Positions 35,580 to 47,174 of a stretch of 60,000 nt of DNA are shown in pieces (position 1 is the stretch's first letter; each line of letters opens with the position of its first letter). Both the position numbers and the translations under genes were made by a program. Source of the DNA: Antedon mediterranea (taxonomy: Eukaryota > Echinodermata > Crinoidea > Comatulida > Antedonidae); the NCBI RefSeq assembly GCF_964355755.1, contig NC_092676.1, positions 10,338,288 through 10,398,287 on the forward strand. Reading direction: 5' to 3'. A model generated the notes under the pieces. The model did no database searches, had not been told where the DNA came from, and saw only the letters and a program-made list of their open reading frames with translations.

Positions 35580-36250
35580 ACTCAAAGGAAGTAAAAATGC
35601 TGCCACTTTTTTCCTCCGAAATACTAGAAGTAATATTAGTCCAGGCACATTAGGAGTGTCGTTTGCCAATTCTCCTCTGTCCTTTGCAATGTCACATACA
35701 ATGTCATGTATTTCCTTTTGTCAAGATGTTCCATAAATTAAATAATTTTCTCCCCTATTTTTTTCAAAGGATGTTTCTAACTGCTTCTTTTCTATGCCAA
35801 CAAGTTCATTGAAGTGAATCGAAATTCCTTCGTTAGAAAAGAACAATGGCCATTCCGAACACAAACTAGGAATTGAAATTTCCATCGATGTAATATCTCT
35901 TCTTTGTTTCATTTGGAGGCAATTCAGTTGGGTTGAAATTGATACACCCGTAACTGTCAGCTGTTTCTTGAACTCCTTTTTGTGTACAGGTGCTTGTGTT
36001 TTTTTTTTTATGATCAGACCTTGCTTGGTTGTGCGATCCCTCTAACAGATTTGTCAATAGCGAGTCGTATCTAGTTCCAATTCTATGACCATCAATGGCA
36101 ACTTTATATTATTTAGGATATTCTTTGATAATCTTCTCAGCTATGTGGCTTAACTGCTTTTTGTTAGTCTTTAATGTTATATAGTGCGTACATCTTGTAT
36201 AATGATTCGAACCATTTCGTGACGTTGCAATGGTTTTGGCCTTTCATATT
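35580..36250 (-). pseudogene. SAMD3-like coding relic
   Basis: The minus strand reads KVAIDGHRIGTRYDSLLTNL, a His/Lys-rich middle, FNPTELPPNETKKRYYIDG, then in another frame CSEWPLFFSNEGISIHFNEL followed by VGIEKKQLETSF, and finally PNVPGLILLLVSFRRKKVAA. The WP.LF...G...HF.EL.GI block and the LLL..F..K..A.FL block are familiar from uncharacterised SAMD3-like animal proteins. Frameshifts and a stop separate the blocks. It may be an upstream part of gene C (whose first visible exon ends PSTPVLIAYG, also reminiscent of that family) or a separate relic. Confidence 0.4.
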
Positions 36251-36507
36251 TCTTTAAAATTTAAAGAATAGATGCTCATTTTCTTATTCTGTTTTTTCTC
36301 CTTGCCAGTACATCCATATTTGCATATACATTTATTTAATATCAATGTTCATGGTAACAAAATAAAAGGTGATACATAATATGACTAAGTAACATTGAAA
36401 GAAGGCTTGTGTTGTGTTGTGTTGGGCAAGCCTGAAACATAATAGTAACAACATAGTAACAACCTTATGAAAAAATAGATAGGGTAAAGATATGTTTTGA
36501 TTATGTG

Positions 36508-36583
36508 TCTAGAAAACTCAGATCTCAGATATATCTGAGTTTTCTAGATCTAGAAAACTCAGATATCAAGATCTGAGTTTTCT
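36508..36583. repeat. Two adjacent hairpins sharing an arm sequence
   Basis: 36508-36548 has 16-bp arms (TCTAGAAAACTCAGAT). 36552-36583 has 13-bp arms (AGAAAACTCAGAT). The arms are interchangeable, so alternative structures can form. Confidence 0.8.
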
Positions 36584-36839
36584 CAGAGTAACAGTAATTG
36601 TACTCATATTGAGAATTATGCAGAAGTGCAAGATGTATATTAAATTTAGACGTGGCGCATTATTAGCATACTGAAGTTAAACATCCTAATAATACTGTAC
36701 CATATGTCTTTTGCCACCAGGTCTATTCAAGGCCTGTTTGAGTGTTGATTCTGTTAGTTCTGTATCTATGTGGCACATTTTTGTTTCTGGGTGTGCTCGC
36801 CTACATGAATCTATAGATAAATGATTTGACTGAAATCAG

Positions 36840-37080
36840 AAAGCAGTGTTGTGGTCAATACTGATATGCTATTATGCTATTGAAGTTTATGGGTTTGATG
36901 TTACTGCTTGGTCGCTACTTATATGCTATGCTGTTCAAATCTAAGGATTAGGTGTTACTGCGCTAGGTGGTAAAGCTGCCACAGTTGCTACCTATATGCT
37001 AGTATACTATTGATGTCTATGGGTTGGGTGTTGCTGCTATAGCTGGTAAAGTAGTCATGGTTGCTACTTATGTACTTGTT
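36840..37080. repeat. Diverged tandem repeats of about 80-90 bp
   Basis: Three units share TGCTACTTATATGCTA, CTATTGA.GTCTATGGGTT and GGTGTT.CTGC..TAG.TGGTAAAG. Confidence 0.5.
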
Positions 37081-37424
37081 AATGTTAATTAACAGCTTTA
37101 AATTGGGTAAAATGGTGCATAGAATATTTCTAATTGAACTTATGTAGTTAAAGTGTGAGGCTTACATGAAAACCTAGGCTAGGCATGCAATAGTTTGAAT
37201 GTTGCTGTGTAATTACAACATATGACAGTCACCATTGAGAATTACGTTTGATTATAAATGTATGCAACCAACTTTGTATGGGCAATTAGTAAGGAAACAC
37301 AAGTAATGCTAAAGATAAAACCATCATTTAATTATTTTTGGTAACAATCAAGATTGATTTTATTGATTGATTGATATAAATAAATTTCACTTTTTGCCAT
37401 GGGTGAAAAATGAATAAGTTTCAT

Positions 37425-38050
37425 TCTTAATAAGGGCAAAACAAAACGCTAACAATTTATATACATAGTAGAAGAAAAGAAAGTTAGAAATACTATGAAC
37501 GTCAAATGCATTTTATATCATGACCCACATAAAGAATTGAAAACAGAGCTCAAAATAATATATATTATATACATGTGTAATAGCTACTTGGAACCAATGA
37601 GTTCAGACAGATAAATATAATTACGACATTATAAATATATAAAAAAACAACTACACATGAAAATTTATTTATATAGTCCTGAAATCACAAGAAAATTGAA
37701 ACTAAAATGAAGTGCATGTGCATTGAAAACCATGGCACACATATTCTTCAGAAGGCCAAAACAAAATATTAACAAGTTATATACATAGTAAAAAAAAGAA
37801 AGTAAAACTCATATGAACGTCAAATGCTTGTATATCCTGACCACATAAAGACTTGAGTTCAAAATAGAGCTCTAAATATGTGTAATAGCATATGGAACCA
37901 ATGAGTTCAGGTAGATAAATAGAATTACGACATTATAAATATAATTATATAAAAACAACTACACATAAAAAGTTACTGACATAGTCCTGAAATTCAAAGG
38001 AAGTTTAATAAAATGAACTATGCATTTGAAACCAATTTGCACGCATAAAT
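37425..38050. repeat. ~320-bp tandem duplication
   Basis: 37425-37745 and 37750-38050 share GGCAAAACAAAACGCTAACA-type starts, then GAACGTCAAATGC, GGAACCAATGAGTTCAG and ATAGTCCTGAAAT. Further diverged traces follow to about 38400. No coding is seen. Confidence 0.65.
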
Positions 38051-38399
38051 AATTACATAGATAAATAAAGAGTTAAAAACTTGGCTGAACATTGGATTAG
38101 CTACCTGAAGCAAATCAATACAGATAGTGTAAAAAACCTTGCAACATAAAGATACTGAACAATGTTTACCTGTATAGCTGCAAGTTGGAATTCGCTAATG
38201 ACTTAAGTATTTATGCCTGAAAACTTTGAGATATAATCAAATATCACCATTTTGGCATGTACGTTGGTAATTAACCTTCATTGTATAACATATTGTTGAG
38301 GTAAAAAGAAAAAAAAAGGTATTTACAATTTACATAGTATTAATGTAAGTTAAAAATAGAATGTATTACAAATGCATTAGAAACCATGGCAAATATAAA

Positions 38400-39960
38400 T
38401 TAAAAGAAATTATATATACTGCAAATAATGTGCTATCATTTGTTGGTAATAAGAGGTGGATGGCATCTTCGATTTTTTTGATTGAGTATTGCTTTGGCGT
38501 CGGTATTGAGAGCGTGAAATGGTGATTTTATGAAGCGTTTGGATGCGCCTGTGCCTTAGCTACATGATGCAGGAAGATGATGGCATTTGGTGATGGGTAC
38601 ATTGTTCTTAGCCTTTTTTTACTAGGTGTATAGATTCTGCTCAGTTCCTGCTCACACTGTTTGGCTGGTGGTATAATGTGCTGGCCAGCTATCCATGATG
38701 CTGTGTATTCTGTTTGTGGCCAGTTTGGCTGGATTTAAATAACTTACTTACTAAAATACTTTAATCTGGAATGGGTTTTAAACTACTCAACTTATTTTTG
38801 TTTTTCTAAATCATGATGTGTAATTTTAAAATCCTTAACAAACTTGTATTTATTTTCAACTTTCTAATCGTACCAGATGTATCCATAGTCCAAAGTATGT
38901 ATACAATTTAACAGCTTCCATCTGAAGGTTTAATTTAATATGGCTGTATAGTGCTAAGGACTTGGATCTTGTTTGTGACTTGGATTTCCTCTGGGTCAGA
39001 CCTGTCAATATTTTAAGTATTCCTTAATATTTTTTGATAACAGCGTCACTAATCTACTTCCTCCAAAAGTGAATACTTGTTTATCTAAACTGAAGTTTTA
39101 GCGACCTTTTATCATTTGTGTTCTAAAAAATTGGCACTTTATCATCATCATTGAAAATCTTAACATCTTCTTCATCATTAGCTTATTCTTTCCTTAGCAT
39201 ATTCTTTCCTTAGCAATCTACCCCTTATAATGCTTGCAAGCTATTTGGAATGTTTTATTCTGATGATTAGGTGAGCTAAAAGTTTGCCACCAATCTGATA
39301 TGGTTTTCTTTCTTTCTGCAGTCACTTGTCACTGCTGCTGGATCCATCTCCAAAAGAATATCAAGTGTGGCACTTTTCTGTTTCTGGTTAAGAATTAAGG
39401 CCTTTTTTTTACTACCAGATTTATTTGAAAGCTTCACCCAATGCAGCCTTAGTCTAATATAATCTCGTTTTAGATGATTGCTGATTTATATGCACCAGCC
39501 CATTGTAATAACATATTTGGTACAGGTGATTTTGTAGAAAAGTACATTTTTTAGTTTTCATTATAAACTAGAGAATTCTTCAATGCACAAGAACTTTTCC
39601 ATTTCATGTTGCTAATCCGATATTTTATATTCTTACATGAACTGCTTTCATTAAGTAAGCCTTGTCTGTGCAATTGGGTGGAAGTTGACTATTATCATTG
39701 TAATGAAAATAAAAAGGAATTGTCTTCAACTGATTTCTCAATATGGTTTTACCAAGCATTGGAGTTGATACTAAGTTCATTGTTAGACCAAATTTGTTGC
39801 TCCAAGATGTTGATCAATGAATGTTTTGAATTAAATTTTGTCCATTACACAAAATTTGTTTTTGATATCTTTTATCACTTTATAGAGAAATATGTGCCAA
39901 TTAACGTCAAGTTTCCAATTTTGTTTGTTTTATCTTTATACTGGGTGACCTCTTCAGTCA
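38400..39960. other. No gene recognised
   Basis: Mixed AT-rich sequence. A 120-codon plus-strand open stretch at 39606-39968 is hydrophobic and Leu/Phe-rich, has no motif, and is probably chance. Confidence 0.35.
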
Positions 39961-39964
39961 AAGA

Positions 39965-40217
39965 CTGATCTCCCAGAGGGCCCAGTTGGTGATCAGTGGC
40001 TGTGATGTACTACTACACCGGGGTAACCCCCTACTCGTCTCGAAAGATGTACTTTGCACACGAGCAAGTTGTGTACACTGGACCTACGGTTTATAGTCCG
40101 AGAAGACTCGTTCTACCACCAGAACCATGGAGTGAGTGAGCCTCGAACCCCTGCCAATGTTATGGCTACGTGATTACGGTTCCACTGTCTTAACCGCTCG
40201 GCCACTCACTCACTCAG
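39965..40217 (-). mobile_element. tRNA-derived SINE
   Basis: On the minus strand the 5' part carries box A (GTGGCCGAGCGGTTAAG) and box B (GGGGTTCGAGGCT) spaced as in a Leu/Ser-type tRNA, followed by a non-tRNA body of about 170 bp (TTACCCCGGTGTAGTAG). The A and B boxes are the internal RNA polymerase III promoter. The 3' end near 39965 is approximate. Confidence 0.7.
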
Positions 40218-40224
40218 AATTTTT

Positions 40225-41780
40225 CTCTTACATATTTATTGACACGGCTGACCAGACATTGCTAAATAATCTGAAATCGTTATACAATGCAATCGTTTAT
40301 TCACAATATTTTTAAATGCATTCCATAATTGTTCAATGTTTTTTAACACAATGGTATGTACAGTATTGCACTCTCTCCATGCTCAGTGCAAATGCAATAT
40401 TGTTTACCCTTTTTAATAGCAAAATTGGTGTGACCATTTTTAAAGAGTAGTTTCAAACGAAGAAAAGATTTTTAATTTAATTGGACTAATTAATTTTCCT
40501 TTCCAATATTCACTTCCCTTTTCCAATATTCACATTTCTGGCTACGAATGAACATGATTTGAAGCTTTACAACAATTGTAAATCATCTGGCATGACATTA
40601 CATCCCGATTGAGATATAACATTGGTATTCTAAAGCTACAGTGTTAACAATTATTAATGTTGTGAAAAACAATGAAAAGTCAATGTCACCGAAACTAAAA
40701 TGTGGTAGTACTCTTGTTATCAATCAGGATTTCAACTGATGTTATTTCTGGTTTGAACCTGACCACATTTTAACAGAATCATTAACAACTGGCCTGGAAT
40801 TGATCCTTCTTTTTGCAACCAACTCACCACTTTATTCTCATGGCTGTGGAACTGGAGAATGATGGTAAAAGCCACAGAAAACCGTGAGGTATAAACTAAA
40901 CCCAATGATTAAACTGAAGTGTATGGGTTTTAAGCCCTTTAAAATACAAACAGAAGGTGGATCTTGAATAAAACAACTTTGGTTCAGAAAATATAATTTA
41001 AACCGACCGGTTGGAAAAATAGAGAGTGGTTACATCTAAACAGAATTTGCTGTGAGATACTACAGGATACTACAAAATGAAGTACAAAGTCAACATGCCA
41101 GAATCTGTGAAACCGTTAATGATTGATGATGACTAATAACACATTTATTGATTTTATTGAATACCAACCATCACCACGCAACCATTATTTCGCCACTGCA
41201 ATCCAGCACAATTTGGGAAATTCCAGAAAAAATTGTAGTATCAACTTCAGGATTTCACTGTCAATATGGACATGATGATGCTATTACAATTTTAAAGCCT
41301 TTCTGTCATTCGTAGCCAAATGTGTAAATGTTGGAAAAGCGCATAATATTTAATATTTTGCGGGAGAGGGAGAAAAAATGCTCACCAAATTTGCTTAATG
41401 TAAAAAATACCAACAGAAATTTTGATTTAATTTTCTAAACTAATTGGACTTTAATTCATTTACCTCATTAAACATTATATTTTAAAAATTGTATGTAGTT
41501 ACAGTAATAAAGATAATAAATTACAATAACTTTTTTGTAGAATATTCACTAAAAATCAGAACCATTTTATGCTTGACAAATGTTACATGATGTATGTTAC
41601 TTTTGTCCAGGTTAAAAAAACGAAATTAAATAATTTAAACAGTTACTATAATTTAATAAATTTCAAAATTAACATTTTTCGGGCATTGACAAATTTTATT
41701 AAAATGTCCACTTATTATTAATGTATTTCAAGCAATAGTTATAACTTATTTATTGGGAGAAACTTTCCAACAATGATCCT
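40225..41780. other. No gene recognised
   Basis: AT-rich sequence with no credible exon or repeat on either strand. Confidence 0.4.
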
Positions 41781-41789
41781 TCTTCTTTT

Positions 41790-44176
41790 TTTTTTCCATA
41801 GTAGCTCTCCAATGAAAACTACTATGAATGGATTTTTGTTGTGGTGTATTTCTGTGAAAGGACGTTCCAGGATATCATGCTGTTGTTGTTTCCTTCCTCG
41901 TCATGGGTTTTTGTGGCTTCCTCCCTTCTTACCTTGTGCCTCTTTTGGTGGCTCCAAAAGATCACTCTTATTCGGCGCCGTACGCCTAGAGGATCTCTTC
42001 AAGTGATCTAAGTGGGTTTCCAAAATTCCCTCGATCTCTACAACGCATAAGCTGTGTTTGCACATATGCTTATACTTGTAACACGGCAAATGCAATTGAC
42101 ATAGTCAGCAAAAACACTGCATTTGTACCAATCAATCAATCAGAATTATATAGCTCCAGTATCCATAATAATGTTCAAAGGCGCTTGACAAAGTTAAGCA
42201 GGAAATGCTTATGTTGATGTTTTCAGATGTACTTTTTTGTCTCTGCTGACGCAACGAGGTAGCTTTTTCTTGCAGTTGCGTTTTTGGTTGGTTCTCGTTG
42301 TACTTGACCATTGTTATTTAATAAATCTTGAGCACCCTGTACGACCTTGTCCACTGTAGCATCTGGCCAGCTATTCATGGCCTTTAGGATCCCAACTACA
42401 TCAACAGAAAACTGTTTATACTCAAACTCTTCCATGTACGCTATGTTCCTTATTTTAATCATTTTACCTGCCGCTGCTTCTTCAACTCTAATCTTATTAA
42501 ATTCAGTAACATATGCTGTTCTTTCCTTTTCGTTTAGATCAAACCATTCTTCCGCTGGCACTTTCAAGTGTTGTACTATGTCAGCAAGCTCAAACTCTGC
42601 TTTCAGGCCACATATTGCCATCATTAGCTCTTCTTGTTGTTGACGATCAACTGCCTCAAACACATCTTTCACAAATTCCAGCTTGGTCATGCTACTTGTG
42701 CTTTTATCCTTCTTAGTAATAGCCTCTTTTATACGTGTTAATTTGTTATTTGTACTCTCTGACTGGTTTGAGTAGCATCTTAATGGTGTACCGGATGAAT
42801 CACTTGGCATTCCTGCATTTGCTCTTGCTGGAGCAAGCATACATTTTTTGAACATTTTCCGATGTGTTTCAATATAGCTTGCAAATTCTGGAGTTTCTTT
42901 TCCCGTAATATCCACCTCTATAGGATTTAATTTCTTTGTTGCTGATGCCAATCTTACTTTTAATTCATCTTTATTTGGCGAATCTAAGACACCATCCTTA
43001 CATTCATTTCCAAATATTTCATCAAGAAATATTTTTTGTTGGTTAGCCTTCTGCACTCCTAATTTATGCAATTTTTCTTTGCAATTCATCCTGAAATGTC
43101 TGAAACATCGTAAGCCTGTAGCACGTCTCATTTCCTCACCGATAGCGGTGTACAATGCTTGTTCGCCGTCGGTAATGTATCCAATTGCCTTATCAGCAAG
43201 TCTGGGACTGGCACTTACCACTGCATGAAAAATCTTTTTATAGACAATCTTTCCTTTACTGTAATGTATTGCTGTGGGGCCTAAAAATGAAGGTGCAATA
43301 CCGGTGCGTCAACTTTTTAAAAAAAGGTCACTTCATATCGTCCAAAATCAAATGTCGGGTCTACACTTAAGGGATGGTTAAGTACATCAAATGTACAAAA
43401 CCTTGACAGATCTGAAGTCATATGTTTCTTTCCCAAGACCCACAAGTCTTCCGGTACATCGTGGTGTTCTAGAACTAATGTTTCCTCGGAGTGTTTTGCA
43501 TATTCTAGTAATTCTTCCTTTCATGCTATATCTTAAATCATACAGCTGTTTCTTTGATCTGGAAGATCTGCAGGATTACTTGCACCAATCACACCACCTA
43601 CAGCTGAAGAAACATTTCTAAATGCAACTGATGCCGAATTTGTAGTTAACTCACTTTTTATTGCCTTCAAAACACTCTTTTTGCTCGGATAAAATGGGGC
43701 CTATTAGTTGTCTTACTATTTCCATGTGCCTGAATAAAAAAGTTCACCTCGTTGCATCCTTGAATGTTACCATCAGTTCCTATCAAAAGAAAAATTGAGC
43801 GGCATAGCCCTGCGTCATTTACAACTGAATGTGTGTAGATATGTAATGATGATGAGTCTTTACCTAATTTAATACGTTTTTTGTTAACTGTAATACCGTT
43901 ATGCTCATCCACGTCCACTGTCCATGTGCACGAACGTAATTTTTTGTTATACACGCCATTCATGTCGCTCTTCACATCCTCCCAACACTTTAACTGAGAA
44001 GTGTCTGCAAGGAAAGATGCTCTTGTTCTCACGTTCTTGGGTGCAATAATGCATTTTGTGTGGCCTGTTTCAAGAAGGATCTCTACTGCCTGTGACCAGG
44101 TATAGCGGTTTTTCCTACCTTCTTCAAATATTGGAAGCCGTCTGTCACCATTGAAGAATTTTGAAATGTTTTTAAT
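41790..44176 (-). pseudogene. MULE-type transposase with SWIM finger, broken
   Basis: The minus strand starts after an acceptor at 44176 (KFFNGDRRLPIFEEGRKNRY) and continues to a conserved middle (HHDVPEDLWVLGKKHMTSDL; LSVDPTFDFGRYEVT), a long open block 43221-42223 (YITDGEQALYTA, LRCFRHF, YSNQSESTNNK), and a C-terminal CYKYKHMCKHSLCVVEIEG near 42030-42095. DPTF, TDGE and SES.N fit the DDE residues of Mutator-like transposases, and C-x-C..C-x-H fits the SWIM finger that follows them. Frameshifts occur near 43680, 43520-43560, 43310 and 42110. An intron may separate the SWIM part. No terminal repeats were identified. Confidence 0.7.
42223..43221 (-). pseudogene. MULE transposase, long open central block
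   Basis: 332 codons open, with ITDGEQAL (likely second acidic catalytic residue), GLRCFRHFRMNCKEKLHKLG, an acidic linker, and CYSNQSESTNNKL (likely catalytic Glu), then a Lys/Glu-rich C-terminal region. The open frame is the largest remaining piece of the element and starts mid-domain, so the first Met is not a true start. Confidence 0.7.
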
Positions 44177-44754
44177 CTGAAAAATTAAAATAACCAATAA
44201 CTGTACTAAACAAACGAAACTGGAATGTGATACATAATTGAGAGATTTGTAGTATAATTTTCTAATACTTCTGGTCCTTAATTTAGAAAGTAGTGGAAAG
44301 AGTTTATTTAATGCATAATCACCTTTTAAAATGTTTCTAATCATAAGAACAAAAAGCAGTATTCACTAAGAGCAATTATACTTCAGCTTATTTAAAACAA
44401 CGGGGCAAGGCCACTGGCGCAGATCCTGGGGGAAGAACATGTGTTTTAGGCGGATGGTTCCCCACCCCACTTTTTAACAGCAAAATCACAGAATGACGTA
44501 TCAGTATTAAATAGGTACCCCAACTAGAGACCGAAAAATCTGAATAATCTTTTTTTGCTTGTCAGTTGGAAATTGGCATTTTACTTTTTCCTACGTCCCC
44601 TCACTATTCACAAGGGATCTTCGCTGTTGGGCCTATGATGGCTGCGCATTTTCTCGCTTAGCACTGATTGGCTACGTATTTCTTTCGCGCGAAATAAATT
44701 CACCTAGTAGAAAACGACCTTAAGGTATTAGACATGTATTGGTGCCATAATATA

Positions 44755-44853
44755 CTAACAATGTGTGTCTGAATGTGTCGAACTGTCACTATCAATTATT
44801 GTTACATATTTCTCGTCATCTACTTCTTTGTTGCCTTCTGATAGCTGTACAAC
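44755..44853 (-). CDS. Short exon candidate
   Basis: After a good acceptor (TTATTCCTTAG) the minus strand reads VVQLSEGNKEVDDEKYVTII then DSDSSTHSD and ends at a stop, or splices at TTA/GTATAT just before it. It is acidic and Ser-rich. It could be an upstream exon of the MULE-like gene about 580 bp downstream. Unproven. Confidence 0.25.
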   Translation of the reverse strand, partial: VVQLSEGNKEVDDEKYVTIIDSDSSTHSDTHC

Positions 44854-45292
44854 CTAAGGAATAAAAGGCATGCTACTGTTGTTGCAAATAAAGAATAAAT
44901 ATATTTTAAGTTTATTGTCTTGTAAACAGGTTTGTGTTAAAAAATATAGTAGCCAGACACCATAAAATATTTTACTATCATTTTAAATTGTTTTCGGAAG
45001 GCCGTGGTCAATTTGACTGAGGCACCTAGATTGATTGATTTACTCCACGAATAGATATATAAGATTCCCATTACATTTTTTGAGGCAATCCGGACCACCA
45101 GGATCCCAATTCTGGACCACTAGTTATTACTTTACTATTTTTAGATGGATCTTTACAAACTTTACTACATTTTGGAGATAATCCGGACAAGGATCTCAAT
45201 TCTAAACCACTTTTTTTCATTATTTGGCTAGTTGTATGCCATACGCCAGAACTGCATGACACATATATATATATATCCCTATAAAAAAAATC

Positions 45293-45895
45293 ATCGGGAT
45301 CCTGGCCGGGATCCCGACGGGATCCGGTAAAATCCCGCGGGATTTTCGGGCGGTATTCCCGGTTGGGAATCCTGAAAAAATCGGGATATTTTCGGGATTT
45401 CCGACCGGGAAATTAGCGAAATTGTGTTCGGGATTTTTGCGATATTCACGGCCAGGATCCCGGTCATCTCGCGGGATTTTCGGGCGGTATTCCCGGTTTT
45501 TACCGGGATCCCGGTAACAAATATCCCGATTTTTTCCACAATTTTAATCGGGATTTTTGCGATATTCACGGCCGGGATCCCGGTCATCCCGCGGGATTTT
45601 CGGTCGGTATTCCCGGTTTTTATCGGGATCCCAATAAAAATATCTCGATTTTTTTGGTGAAATTTTAATCGGGATAATGCGCAAAAACGAACGGGATTTT
45701 TAACCGGGATATCGATCGGGATTCTCGGCAGGATCCTGATCGATATCCCGGTTAAAAATCCCGGCAAAAAATCGAGATATTTTTTATTAGGATTAAGTGG
45801 GATTTCAGCTGTAAATTTAAGACGGGATGCCGAATAAATTTAATCCCGCCAAAATTTAGATTTATAAATAGAATTTGTACCGGGATCGATCCGCA
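45293..45895. repeat. Self-complementary CGGGAT/ATCCCG array
   Basis: About 600 bp with dozens of CGGGAT and ATCCCG words in both orientations (CGGTATTCCCGG, ACCGGGATCCCGGT). Two tandem 120-bp units lie at 45429-45548 and 45549-45669; the flanks carry inverted versions. Open frames on both strands are by-products. Confidence 0.8.
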
Positions 45896-46011
45896 AAGAA
45901 TGAATGACACAGGATTGTGTTAAACGTACAAACAAAAACAACACGTCACAATTGTGGTCGATTCCTAAACATTTTTATTAGCTTTGTTGTTAAGCTTATT
46001 TTTTATTTTGG

Positions 46012-46117
46012 CTACAAACTACATTTTTTGTTGCGAATTGCACGGATCTTATCGTTCAGTTTTCTAACGATCTCCTCCCACTTCTTTTCCCTTTCTGCCT
46101 CGACTACGCTATAGACA
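46012..46117 (-). CDS. Terminal exon, charged coiled-coil-like end
   Basis: The acceptor ATATTTTTAG is followed by an open segment VYSVVEAEREKKWEEIVRKL, then NDKIRAIRNKK and stop TAG at 46012. Charged heptads suggest a helix. It enters in phase 2, whereas the BEN exon upstream ends with its own stop, so it is either an alternative last exon of that gene or part of another gene. Confidence 0.4.
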
Positions 46118-46499
46118 CTAAAAATATAACCTGAAAATAAATAAAATGATGTTATTATTATTATTATCGCAAATGATAGAACAACAATAAACGAATGAAG
46201 GTGTGGATGAATTATTGAATTAATATTATAGCCAAGATTTTAGAAGGTACGCATGCAAGTTTAATAATGGTTCGATACAAATGTTTAACTACAGTAATAC
46301 ATTCTTGGTTAATTTAATTTAATGTTACAATAGAGTTTTTTTGTTTAATGTGTTATGATGTTTTAACAAGTGTTGAGTTGGTTTTAAATATATTAAAATA
46401 TTTACCATGTTCAAAAATATATTATGTTACAAAAATTTGTATTCACATAATATGTTGACTAACAGTTTTGAGTTATATAATATGTTGAGGGTTTACACT

Positions 46500-46735
46500 A
46501 TTGTTGAGTCATATGGCCGAGCGGTTAAGGCAGGGGCGCCGTTTACCGTACCTAAAGAGCCAACAACAACATCGGCAAGGGTTCGAGGCCGACTCGCTCC
46601 TAGTTCTGGTGGTGGAACAAATATGATGTATTCTATTAAATTATATAAAACCTTTTTTGGTTCTAATCATCGGTACTTTATTCTAAATATCCAACACCCA
46701 TTTGTTATGGTTGATTAAAACACAAGATGATGATG
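46500..46735 (+). mobile_element. tRNA-derived SINE with (GAT)n tail
   Basis: Box A-like ATGGCCGAGCGGTTAAGGC (46514-46532) and box B-like GGGTTCGAGGCC (46579-46590) are followed by a body that ends in AAACACAAGATGATGATGAT. It shares its tRNA head type with 39965-40217 but has a different body. The spacing and inserted AACAACAACA between the boxes argue against a working tRNA gene. Confidence 0.6.
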
Positions 46736-46911
46736 ATGATTTGGCTGTCCTGGGCTTAAACCCAGTTAACTGTTCTTATCTTAAATTATATTAAAATATT
46801 ATATCGTTCGTATGTATTTATGATGCAGCTTTATGGGCCAAAGGGCCCGAAGAGGATAGGTAGGTATGTATTTATGATCATTATGAAAAGTGTAAAATCT
46901 AGAATTTATGT

Positions 46912-47174
46912 TTAGTTGACCGACAGAGAGGGGCAATATTGAAATACCATCTCACAATACTCACTTCGCAATGCTCTTCGTTTAGCTTCATCCAAAGGCA
47001 CATTTCCCTTGGCTTTGCCATAGATTGTCATTTTCTCACAATCTTGCCTCGTGACAATTAGCTCTAACGTTGACAAGGCCAACTTCTCGATGGTGTTTGC
47101 AAACATTTGACAATTTGTCAATTTGGTTTTGGACACCTTTACACCAAATTTGGCATTACCCAAATAAGTCATGT
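46912..47174 (-). CDS. BEN domain exon
   Basis: It begins after TTACATTTTAG in phase 1 and has 87 codons to TAA. Helix pattern and residues fit BEN domains: GVKVSKTKLTNCQMFANTIE, then LDEAKRRALRSEYC near the end. Upstream in the same frame is Ile-rich intron sequence with a chance Met. Confidence 0.6.

Noticed and set aside
39606-39968. 120-codon plus-strand gene
   Set aside because: Hydrophobic, no motif, no splice sites, and AT-rich background can produce it by chance.
45291-45767. 158-codon minus frame of IPVKTGNTARKS repeats and a plus counterpart
   Set aside because: Product of the CGGGAT/ATCCCG array, open on both strands by composition.
46513-46600. Functional tRNA-Leu/Ser gene
   Set aside because: A and B boxes exist but the arms do not fold, and an AACAACAACA insert separates them; it fits a SINE head.
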